Origin: Nitrosarchaeum sp.
GTDB taxonomy: Archaea > Thermoproteota > Nitrososphaeria > Nitrososphaerales > Nitrosopumilaceae
Reading direction: 5' to 3'
Assembly: GCA_021414365.1 (NCBI GenBank)
Contig: JAIOOR010000021.1
Span: 142,644 to 206,643 of the forward strand
Length of the DNA stretch: 64,000 nucleotides
In this document: piece by piece, positions 35,621 to 42,597 of the stretch
Numbering within the stretch: position 1 is the first letter of the stretch
Layout of the letters: every line of letters begins with the position of its first letter
Program-made: the position numbers and the translations under genes
Notes under the pieces: generated by a model
What the model saw: only the letters and a program-made list of their open reading frames with translations
Told to the model about the DNA's origin: nothing
The model's database searches: none

Positions 35621-36194
35621 AAGGATGAAAAATAATTACGCACAATGTTTTTCATCCATAAAAAACGATGCCATCTTTGTCCATCTAGGATGCAAAAAGA
35701 TGAACCATCTTTCATGTCATGGTAAGGATGAAAATCATGAAAAACAAGACGAAATTCATCCTTTTGATAAAAAATTCATCTAGATGGCATGGGTATGCCA
35801 TATGATGGCCATATGATGACATAAAATGAATCCATCCTACGCAAAAGATGGACCAAACCCTTGTACCATGACATGATTTGCTTATAAACAAAACCATCTT
35901 TTTGGTTTTAAAAATTATTTATAAAAAATTATTATTTATAAAAAATTCATCATTCGATCTATTTCCATCTTTTTTCAAGGATGAAAAATAATTTACGCCT
36001 GATTTTTTTCCATCATGTTTTTTCCATTGAAAAAAGATGCAAAAAGATGCATCCTAGATAATCCTCATCTTCATAATCTTCATCCTTGTAATCGAGGCTA
36101 ATACCATGAAAATACATCAAGGATAGGATGAAGATGCATCTGGATGGCCATCCTATGGAAAAACATGGACAAAATCAGCATACCATGACATGAT
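35621..36194 (+). repeat. Diverged duplication in a GATG/CATC-rich non-coding block
   Basis: Two units, 35621-35877 and 35977-36194, share the same opening (AAGGATGAAAAATAAT, then TTACGC) and the same close (TACCATGACATGAT), with GGAC-AAA before the end, but differ internally. Both are packed with GATG, CATC, CATGG and GGATG words, giving numerous potential hairpins. The whole 35448-36446 interval has no credible protein-coding gene. It could be a non-coding RNA locus, a replication or recombination region or a decayed repeat array. Confidence 0.6.
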
Positions 36195-36366
36195 AGAACA
36201 GATCAAAAAAACTAGAATTGATCGCTAGTACAAAATTGAATCAAAAATTTAGTCCTATGATGAAATTATGAGTCATATGCAAATATTTGCTGTAAAATAA
36301 TTTCAAACAAATCTTCCGATGGAAACTAGATTCATCAGTACCGGCCACATTTTATTATGTATTGCT

Positions 36367-36400
36367 AATTTTGGTACTGTGGTATTGTCGGTTGAAAATT
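36367..36400 (+). repeat. 34-bp imperfect direct repeat, copy 1
   Basis: A 34-bp segment that matches 39165-39198 at 28 of 34 positions, same strand, starting AATTT and ending TCGG-(T/C)-TGAAAATT. It lies 46 bp before the small membrane gene at 36447. The two copies bracket a 2.8 kb tract with a transposase relic and a HEPN gene. It may mark the ends of a small mobile unit or be a shared promoter element. Confidence 0.55.
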
Positions 36401-36446
36401 CTATCTGTTGAAATCGCCTTTATTATGATGTAAAAACATCAAAAGT

Positions 36447-36632
36447 ATGCAATTCAAGATTAAGGCATGGATTATCTATCTTCTAGGCTTGCTAGTTGTA
36501 CTTGGTCTTGGCTTTTTTACTGATGTGATATCCTCTCCTTTGGTTGGGTATTATTTGTTATATGGCACTATTGCTTTAGGTGCTTATTATCTTACACACA
36601 GACTTTGGTTTGGAAAGCAAAAAAAATCCTAG
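36447..36632 (+). CDS. Small two-helix membrane protein
   Basis: 61 residues with two hydrophobic segments (about 8-27 and 33-51), a short Ser/Pro loop between them and a basic Lys-rich C-terminus (GKQKKS). It is in the accessory region after the repeat block. No family is recognised, but hydrophobic small proteins of this size are frequent in thaumarchaeal genomic islands. A holin or toxin-like role is possible but not shown. Confidence 0.55.
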   Translation: MQFKIKAWIIYLLGLLVVLGLGFFTDVISSPLVGYYLLYGTIALGAYYLTHRLWFGKQKKS

Positions 36633-36762
36633 ATTAAAAAAATAACATTACAACTTTGATCACAATTACAATCTTGGGTTCTGTTCGGTCTATGGGACAT
36701 ATTCTCCCTGTTGTCTGTCGGTTGATGAGTTTTGTTAAATAACTCACAGCACCATAACAATC

Positions 36763-37062
36763 ATGAATAAAGATTCCAAAAAAACATTGACTATATTACG
36801 ACAGTCTATTTGGTCATCTTTCATAATCTTGTTTGCGGGGCTTGTTCTCGGATCGTTGTTACTTCCTGTTAAATTAGAGGGATTTGTACAAATGACCGTC
36901 ATTATTGGTGCATTAGTATTATTTTTCTTTGGAGTCGGTTTACAGGTGAAAAAAGAACGAACTACCATTAATGATGTTAATACACTAAAAAATCAAGTTA
37001 CAGAATTAAACAATAGATTAGCAAAATTAGAAAATAATCAAACTAAACAAGATAATCAATAA
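36763..37062 (+). CDS. Two-helix membrane protein with C-terminal coiled coil
   Basis: 99 residues: a basic N-terminus, two hydrophobic helices (about 15-37 and 41-63), then a cytoplasmic coiled coil (TLKNQVTELNNRLAKLENNQ) with clean Leu/Val heptads. Positive N-terminal residues and the polar tail place both ends in the cytoplasm. It may oligomerise. It lies between the repeat block and the HEPN gene. No family recognised. Confidence 0.6.
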   Translation: MNKDSKKTLTILRQSIWSSFIILFAGLVLGSLLLPVKLEGFVQMTVIIGALVLFFFGVGLQVKKERTTINDVNTLKNQVTELNNRLAKLENNQTKQDNQ

Positions 37063-37101
37063 CCATCAGAGTTATCTTAAAACCCAATCTAGTGAGTTTC
37101 T

Positions 37102-37242
37102 TTATTTTTTGCTTGCGTTCTGAATCACAGTAATCCATTTGTTGTCTCCCTTAATTTCAATCCCGCAGGCTTCGGCAGGTGTCTTTCCATCTAAAATCAT
37201 ATGAGGTTTGAAATAATTGTGATAAATTTGGGTTCTGTCAAC
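37102..37242 (-). pseudogene. C-terminal fragment of a DDE transposase (IS6/IS240-like)
   Basis: A 46-residue minus-strand frame after an upstream in-frame stop. It reads DRTQIYHNYFKPHMILDGKT then PAEACGIEI and ends in NASKK. The HNYFKPH...LDGKTPAEACGI pattern is the end of IS6/IS240-type DDE transposases (YNF-RPH--L-GKTPAE-AGI). Everything N-terminal is missing, so it is a relic. It is direct evidence of past insertion-sequence activity in this accessory segment. Confidence 0.75.
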
Positions 37243-37335
37243 TTATCGTCAGATATTCTAGATGTTAAAATTCTTCGGGGAGGTTTTAGGTAATATCGTA
37301 CTTGATTTTTTAGTGGGTTTGTTATTTTTAAAAAA

Positions 37336-38133
37336 GTGACCAAAAAAGATTCTATCACTTGGCATGTTAACGATAGTGGGAAAGTAGGTTATATCAAGAA
37401 GGAATATAGATTTGGGAAATACCGATTTCATGATTTTGCTAATAGGTATTTTGATCTTGAAAAATATGATGAAGAGTTCCAACATCATGAAGGTATTTTT
37501 GAACCTGATGACCTAAGATTTTGTATTTCTTGGGATATTGATCATGATGATGGTGGTGTTTTAAAAGATAAAACCAAAAAAGAGTTAATTCAGATTTTAA
37601 ATTTACTTTCATTACAAACAAATCGTTCATATCAATATGGTCAATTTGATCACACTACTGATTCTAAACCTAATTCTAGTCATATAGAAATATCTATGAT
37701 GGAAAAACCAATAGAAATTTCTGAAATGGAATTACAGAAAACAGTTGAATTGTTTGAACAAAAAGAAAAACTTGATCCAGATAAAATTGAACTGATTGAA
37801 CGTGCAATTGATTGGTTTGGGAGAGGGATAAGAGAACGTGATTTGATTAATGCATTCATTAATTATTGGATAGGTTTTGAAATACTTTCAAATTGGATTG
37901 GTAACGGCTCAAAATTCATTTGTCCTAATTGTGAATATGTCATTTTTCCAAGTTCTATCAAAGGTAGATGTAAAGAATTTTTAGAATTAACAAAAATCAC
38001 CCATAATCTAGATGAACTTTATGGTAAAAGAAACGGATTGGTTCATAGTGCAAATCCAATTACAATTCAAAATAGAAACAATGTGAGAGATTTATTGAAA
38101 GAATCCATTCTTTTCTGTTTAGGAAAAAAATAA
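37336..38133 (+). CDS. HEPN-domain protein (putative RNase)
   Basis: 265 residues. The first 140 are a beta-rich domain (YFDLEKYDEEF, LRFCISWDIDHDDGG). The C-terminal half is a helical HEPN domain: AIDWFGRGIRERDLINAFINYWIGFEIL, then a Cys-bearing insert (FICPNCEY, GRCKEF), then YGKRNGLVHSANPI carrying R232-N233-x3-H237, the RN-x3-H motif of active HEPN RNases. It resembles Apea/HEPN proteins of defence and toxin systems. It starts at GTG. It lacks an obvious MNT partner next door. Mechanism and target are not known. Confidence 0.72.
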   Translation: MTKKDSITWHVNDSGKVGYIKKEYRFGKYRFHDFANRYFDLEKYDEEFQHHEGIFEPDDLRFCISWDIDHDDGGVLKDKTKKELIQILNLLSLQTNRSYQYGQFDHTTDSKPNSSHIEISMMEKPIEISEMELQKTVELFEQKEKLDPDKIELIERAIDWFGRGIRERDLINAFINYWIGFEILSNWIGNGSKFICPNCEYVIFPSSIKGRCKEFLELTKITHNLDELYGKRNGLVHSANPITIQNRNNVRDLLKESILFCLGKK

Positions 38134-38308
38134 TCAAACCAAATAATTCACTACTAATCAAACACATTTCACGTCCAGTTTTACCACTTTCTTTACTTTC
38201 TGCTTATATTTTGAATCAGGAGTTCTTAGTAAGTATCTTAGAAAGTAACTAAAGGTCAATACCAAATACAGGATCCACTATAAATACAATATAATCCTAA
38301 TTGCATTT

Positions 38309-38512
38309 ATGGCTGAAAACAAAAAAAACATTTCTAGAGAATCAATAGGGATCGCAAGTGCAGATGCACCAATAAGAGCACAAGAATCCGTAAATGCACC
38401 AACAAGACAATTCAATGGAAGTCAAGATGCGCCAACAAGATATTCAGTAAATGCACCAACAAATAGTTCAAAAGGAAAAACAGTTAGTTCAAAAATCACT
38501 GCTAACGATTAA
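38309..38512 (+). CDS. 67-residue Ala-Pro-Thr repeat protein
   Basis: The product contains four short repeats based on (D/N)AP(T/I)R: DAPIRAQES, NAPTRQFN, DAPTRYS and NAPTNSS. It is hydrophilic with no Cys or hydrophobic core, so it is likely disordered. At the DNA level the units contain a GC(A/G)CCAA(C/T)AA core. It overlaps the convergent gene at 38509 by four bases. The ATG is close to a likely start of transcription. Function unknown; possibly a linker, an adhesin-like or a binding peptide. Confidence 0.5.
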   Translation: MAENKKNISRESIGIASADAPIRAQESVNAPTRQFNGSQDAPTRYSVNAPTNSSKGKTVSSKITAND

Positions 38513-39072
38513 AAATATTTTTTCAAACTTTCCATCACAGATGGAATTTCTTTTATCATTTCTATTTCAATTTGATTTAATGTTATGACATCATCATCAA
38601 CATAATCATTATCTACAATTTTTTGCACAAGTTGGTCATGAATTGTAATTTTATGATATACATCTTGAATGGGCTGTTGTAATGTGTGATGAATTTCGTT
38701 GAAATTTCCAGAATTTACATACCCATCATAGACTCTATGATTCATGTAGATGTGTTTGTAATGGACTTTTTTACCATTAATTTCATGTTCTTGAGTTTTA
38801 CGATCCAAGTGACCATCAAGTGATTCAATTCCATCTTTTAATTCACCATGAATTTTTTTGCAAACCTCTTTGTTGCTTACAGACCCATTTTTTCTAGTTC
38901 TATAATCATAAACAAACACTATGGCACCGATTATCATTACAGAAACTAATCCTATTGGAATTATGGCAGGGTGAATTTCATTAAGCATTTTCTTAAATCC
39001 TTCCCAATATTCAGGAATGGCTATCCAGAAGGCTACTCCTCCAAGTGCTATAAAGAATCCAGTAAACCTCAT
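38509..39072 (-). CDS. Two-helix membrane protein with cytoplasmic domain
   Basis: 187 residues: membrane helices at about 4-20 and 34-54, then a basic RTRKNG stop and a 125-residue soluble domain with His-rich stretches (VHYKHIYMNHRVYDGY, EIHHTLQ). The His/Tyr content may indicate metal binding but no named motif is visible. Start is ATG at 39072. It is in the accessory zone, next to the repeat-built 67-residue protein. No family recognised. Confidence 0.55.
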   Translation of the reverse strand: MRFTGFFIALGGVAFWIAIPEYWEGFKKMLNEIHPAIIPIGLVSVMIIGAIVFVYDYRTRKNGSVSNKEVCKKIHGELKDGIESLDGHLDRKTQEHEINGKKVHYKHIYMNHRVYDGYVNSGNFNEIHHTLQQPIQDVYHKITIHDQLVQKIVDNDYVDDDVITLNQIEIEMIKEIPSVMESLKKYF

Positions 39073-39164
39073 TTCTTACTCGTTTTCTCATAATTTTCTA
39101 ATAAATGAGTCGATCTTTGACGGGGCAGTATTTCCCCTCTGAACCACGGATTTGACAGAACCTT

Positions 39165-39198
39165 AATTTGGGTACTGGTGTGTAGTCGGCTGAAAATT
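39165..39198 (+). repeat. 34-bp imperfect direct repeat, copy 2
   Basis: Second copy of the 34-bp element at 36367-36400 (28 of 34 identical). Just upstream, 39152-39162 reads TTGACAGAACC, the reverse complement of which occurs at 37231-37241 in the transposase relic, giving an 11-bp inverted repeat. The combination hints that this stretch also derives from the same mobile element, though it is too short to prove. Confidence 0.5.
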
Positions 39199-39252
39199 AT
39201 TGATTATCTTTACAAAAAGAATCTTGTAGAGAAAGTATCTCTGGAATAAAAC

Positions 39253-39570
39253 CTAGGATGTCTTTTTTTTCCATTTATTTTTTGAAGATAGTGAAAATAT
39301 GACCACTATTAGATATAGAAATCCTATGAACATAGCCAATAAAGATGCAGGCATAAAATTCCCTTCTGGTGTATTGGAAAATTCCTTGAGAGTTTCCCAA
39401 ATTGCAAATAATGCTGAGATAGAAAATGGAATAACAATAGTTGCGACTGATTTTGGTAACCAAAACTCATCAGTTGGGCGAAGATGATTTGTAATTGTTA
39501 AAAGTATCAAAATTCCAGTAATGACGGTAGCATCAATCTGAATTATCGCAAAAGGATCAATTTCCATCAT
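39253..39570 (-). CDS. Three-helix membrane protein
   Basis: 105 residues with hydrophobic segments near 13-28, 42-60 and 77-95 and a Lys-rich C-terminus (KNKWKKKTS). The two Met codons at the start are equivalent. No known motif is visible. It is in a run of small membrane proteins (36447-40459) that looks like an accessory island. Confidence 0.55.
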   Translation of the reverse strand: MMEIDPFAIIQIDATVITGILILLTITNHLRPTDEFWLPKSVATIVIPFSISALFAIWETLKEFSNTPEGNFMPASLLAMFIGFLYLIVVIFSLSSKNKWKKKTS

Positions 39571-39808
39571 AATTTGAAAAAGTCTTGATTACACATTAAC
39601 ATTTGGGATTATTGAAATTTTGATAGATATGTGTTATATTTACACTGTAATCAATAATCAAAATAGATCTTCAAATAGAACTAAACTTACAAATTATTTG
39701 AAATTATTCAATTAGTTTTGTTTGTTCTCCTGAATTCTATGTTATTTTTAGTACTGATTTCTGAAACAAAAAAAGTATAAACTCTAACTCTATGGCATAA
39801 AAGTAAAA

Positions 39809-40459
39809 ATGAAAAATCCTAATGAGAAAAATAATAGTATAAGTACAATTGTTATGAAAATTGCACTTCGAATCTTTGTTTTGCTCATTATTACATTGGG
39901 ACTAACGTTTTATCTTGTAAAAAACAACGTACAGATCGATACTCAGATAGTAACGGATCTATTACCTTCATCCATACTTTTCCTTTTTTGGACAAGGCAA
40001 ATGATAAAACAAACAGAAAATCTAAAACAAAAACTAATCAGAAAAAACATGGATATTGTAAGTGCACATGATATTGCTTATGGAGAATTTCGCAGTTCAT
40101 TTTTTTATGAAACGTTAATAATTGGAATAATCAATGCTGTTATCATTTTATACCGTTCAGAAAATTCCGAACTTGTCTATAGGTTTGAATATTGGCCACT
40201 GTTTGTATCTAGTTTTGTTATTTTAGGAATAACATGTATTGTAGGATACTTTAGAAAGACCATTAAAAATGAAAATACTGTGCCATTTTTAGCTATTATG
40301 GCATCATCCGTAATTGGTGCACAAATTGGGGTGCTACTTTTTTCAAAATATGCATATGTGGCATTCGTTAATTGTTATCTATTCAGTTTTGTGTTAGGTG
40401 TTATTGTTTTTAGTTTACAAAAATGGCTTGAATCAAGAAAAACTGGAATTGTATCTTAA
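39809..40459 (+). CDS. Polytopic membrane protein, 216 residues
   Basis: About six hydrophobic segments: near 13-33, 45-60, 93-113, 126-146, 156-176 and 184-206, with a short charged loop rich in Lys/Gln around 62-90. The N-terminus is Asn/Lys-rich and cytoplasmic. No transporter or protease motif is visible. It is followed 80 bp later by the RusA-like fusion gene on the same strand, which may be a functional partner. Unrecognised family. Confidence 0.6.
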   Translation: MKNPNEKNNSISTIVMKIALRIFVLLIITLGLTFYLVKNNVQIDTQIVTDLLPSSILFLFWTRQMIKQTENLKQKLIRKNMDIVSAHDIAYGEFRSSFFYETLIIGIINAVIILYRSENSELVYRFEYWPLFVSSFVILGITCIVGYFRKTIKNENTVPFLAIMASSVIGAQIGVLLFSKYAYVAFVNCYLFSFVLGVIVFSLQKWLESRKTGIVS

Positions 40460-40538
40460 AGTGGAACCAGAATTAAGAATTTTAAATTAGAATTAGTTAA
40501 GCAAAAGAGAAAATAACTCACATTTCAATGATAGATAC

Positions 40539-41318
40539 ATGAAAGGTTTTGTTTTATTACCTAAAATTGAAATCAGAAATTTCACTCCTGTCACTACTGC
40601 TGGTGATTATGTAGAACGCAAAAAATCCCTTAAACAGATAATCCTTGAAAAAATACCTGACATTAACAAATTAAAACAAAAAACTATAGATAAAAAATTA
40701 TTTCTTGATGTTTGTTTTTATCTAAACGCTCAAACTGGAATGGAGGGAGACACACAAAAAGATCTAGATAATCTGTTAAATGCAATTTTTGATGTTTTAC
40801 CGCAGTATTTTACAGATGAAAAAAATCAATTAATCGACGGATTAGGATTAATTGAAGGCAAATCTGACTATATGATATTTGAAACTCATGTTACAAAACA
40901 ATTTGTAAAAACCCATGAAGAAGAAGGATTTGACATTGAAATCTCTGAAATAATTGAAACTAAAACATCATCCAAAACTAGAAAGAATTTCAATAGTTGG
41001 TTAGAAGATAAGATCTTTCCAGCATCTAATTCGCAAGAAACACGAACTGCAAAATGGATTGCAATATGGGGAATTACTGCTTCATTGATATTTACATTAG
41101 GTGGAGTAGTAATAGGAGTAGGAATATCTTTTATAACTTTGGGAATGTCTTTGCAAGTAGATCTTAATGCAGTAAATAATGTAAATCAAACAAATCCTAT
41201 TCTATCTAATTTTGCAGATAGATTGCTTGAAACTGGACAAAAACTTTTCACTTGGGGTCCACTTGCTATATTTGGAGGTCTTTTGATTATTGTTGTTGCT
41301 ATTATCCGAGAACACTGA
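40539..41318 (+). CDS. RusA-like domain fused to two membrane helices
   Basis: 259 residues. Residues 50-125 resemble the RusA resolvase fold: KKLFLDVCFYLN, a DTQKDLDNLLNAIFDVL motif with D75, D77 and N78 matching the D-x-D-N pattern, and LIDGLGLIEGK with D100, followed by a beta strand. The usual catalytic Lys of RusA after the DxDN motif is not obvious (Asn at that place). Residues 173-205 and 235-256 are membrane helices. RusA enzymes are normally small soluble phage or plasmid proteins; a membrane fusion is unusual. Activity is uncertain. Confidence 0.5.
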   Translation: MKGFVLLPKIEIRNFTPVTTAGDYVERKKSLKQIILEKIPDINKLKQKTIDKKLFLDVCFYLNAQTGMEGDTQKDLDNLLNAIFDVLPQYFTDEKNQLIDGLGLIEGKSDYMIFETHVTKQFVKTHEEEGFDIEISEIIETKTSSKTRKNFNSWLEDKIFPASNSQETRTAKWIAIWGITASLIFTLGGVVIGVGISFITLGMSLQVDLNAVNNVNQTNPILSNFADRLLETGQKLFTWGPLAIFGGLLIIVVAIIREH

Positions 41319-41404
41319 TTTTTTTATTTTTCTAAAAATAATCTAGCCTATAATTAATATTGAAAAGTGCAAAATCTGAGGCTCTAACTATATCCCCGTT
41401 TTAA

Positions 41405-41431
41405 TGGCGCGGGGAGTAGGACTTGAACCCA
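41405..41431 (-). pseudogene. 3' fragment of a tRNA gene (possible att scar)
   Basis: On the minus strand the segment reads as TGGG, T-loop TTCAAGT, the 3' T-stem CCTAC, a 7-base 3' acceptor strand TCCCCGC, discriminator G and CCA. Four T-stem pairs are intact; the rest of the tRNA is absent, since the sequence beyond 41432 is A/T-rich with no matching 5' half (expected to begin GCGGGGA). Discriminator G fits a Ser or Asp/Asn-type tRNA only loosely. Such fragments are typical displaced ends left when an element integrates in a tRNA gene. Confidence 0.7.
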
Positions 41432-41511
41432 TTTAGAAAATAATTGCAATTATTTTATTAAAAATATATTCCAAAATTCTAGCTTAAATACAAATTTCTC
41501 AATTATATGCA

Positions 41512-41730
41512 TTGGTTCAAAAAAAATCCAGAAGGCAAATGTTTGATGCATATGTTCAGGCAAGAGACAAGGCATTTGATTCTAGAGACAAGACATTGGT
41601 TCGCAAGCAGCAGAAACTGGAAAAAGAACTTGAGAAAGTAGAAAAAGATGCAAATGAAACAATGGATCCCAAACTACGAAAAGAATGGAAACAGGCTCAC
41701 AGGGAATATTGTAAACTCTATTTTGCTTGA
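41512..41730 (+). CDS. 72-residue basic helical protein
   Basis: A highly charged, all-helical peptide: RRQMFDAYVQARDKAFDSRDKTLVRKQQKLEKELEKVEKD. A coiled coil is probable and a nucleic-acid-binding role plausible. Start is TTG at 41512; the ATG at 41539 is an alternative. It faces the TBP gene. It is not similar to the integrase. No family recognised. Confidence 0.55.
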   Translation: MVQKKSRRQMFDAYVQARDKAFDSRDKTLVRKQQKLEKELEKVEKDANETMDPKLRKEWKQAHREYCKLYFA

Positions 41731-41757
41731 TGATGACATATAGTTTTCATTTTCCCT

Positions 41758-42318
41758 TTACTCGTATATCATCAAATTCTTTTCTTCTAGTGTGACATGC
41801 AGCGAGTTTACTGCACGATACACATCTTGCTCTGTCTTTGCGCCAGTGCAGACCAGTTTGCCTGATGAAAAAACAAGTATCACTACCTTTGGGTCAAGCA
41901 TTCTGTGGATTAATCCGGGGAACTGTTCTGGCTCATACATACTTCTTGGCATCATCCTTGCAGCCTTTTCCAGATGAATCTTTCCTCCTAGGTTTACTGC
42001 AGCTACAATGTTTTGTATGGTAACTATGGCTTCGTTTTTTATCTTGATTTTTCCTTTTCTTAACTCCTCGACTACTGCCTTTATTGCATTTTTTGCCATC
42101 TCTGATGACTTGGAACCAGTACAGACCATCTTTCCTGTCCTAAATAGCAAAGTGGCAGTTCGAGGCTTTGCAAGCCTGAATACTGCTCCTGGAAATGATT
42201 CAGGATTGTACTCTACTTTGGGAAATTTTTTCTGAATGCTATCCAAATCCAAGTCCTGATTAATCGTAGCTGAGGCTACAACATTTTCAATGCTGACTAT
42301 GGATTTTGTCTGCGGCAT
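41758..42318 (-). CDS. tbp: TATA-box-binding protein
   Basis: The general transcription factor that recognises archaeal TATA boxes. 186 residues in two direct repeats (about 8-90 and 98-180): VSIENVVASATINQDLDLD then VEYNPESFPGAVFRLAKPRTATLLFRTGKMVCTG (key features only), and VTIQNIVAAVNLGGKIHLE with YEPEQFPGLIHR and LVFSSGKLVCTGAK. The ATG at 42318 is chosen; an in-frame TTG at 42357 would add 13 residues of no TBP character. It is next to the accessory island, so it may be a paralogue carried with it. Confidence 0.96.
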   Translation of the reverse strand: MPQTKSIVSIENVVASATINQDLDLDSIQKKFPKVEYNPESFPGAVFRLAKPRTATLLFRTGKMVCTGSKSSEMAKNAIKAVVEELRKGKIKIKNEAIVTIQNIVAAVNLGGKIHLEKAARMMPRSMYEPEQFPGLIHRMLDPKVVILVFSSGKLVCTGAKTEQDVYRAVNSLHVTLEEKNLMIYE

Positions 42319-42429
42319 GATCCAGCTTTGTTTTGAATTATTTATGGTTTGGTGCAAATCTACTTTCTTAGAATAAGAAAGTCATACTTTTACTGGTATG
42401 ATTTGATAGAAATACATTTTAATCTTAAA

Positions 42430-42573
42430 ATGGCAAATTTTTGCATGATTAACTATTACAAGTATCTGAAATGTCCTGACTGTAAGAAATCTGGATTGTA
42501 CTGCCCTGTTCACCGAAAAGAAGTTGAAAAGATATTGCAAGAAGAGCAAATGAGTTCTCAGAATCCTTTATGA
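42430..42573 (+). CDS. 47-residue Cys/His zinc protein
   Basis: From ATG 42430 the product reads MANFCMINYYKYLKCPDCKK with a following YCPVHRKEVEKIL. The CPDC and CPVH pairs form a likely CCCH zinc site, followed by an acidic helix. An ATG at 42445 is an alternative. It is divergent from tbp and lies 24 bp before the secreted gene at 42598. Function unknown. Confidence 0.55.
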   Translation: MANFCMINYYKYLKCPDCKKSGLYCPVHRKEVEKILQEEQMSSQNPL

Positions 42574-42597
42574 GTTTCCTAATATTGGTTTGATTAA

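Noticed and set aside
35712..35897. 61-residue minus-strand frame in the repeat block
   Set aside because: Built from GATG/CATC words and Met/His-rich; it lies within non-coding repeats with no coding signal.
35451..36194. CRISPR array
   Set aside because: Repeat units have uneven spacing and diverged sequence, the palindromes are only 10 bp, and no cas gene is near.
41405..41760. Intron-split tRNA
   Set aside because: The missing 5' portion, expected to begin GCGGGGA, was not seen upstream on the minus strand before the next gene, so a truncated fragment is more likely.
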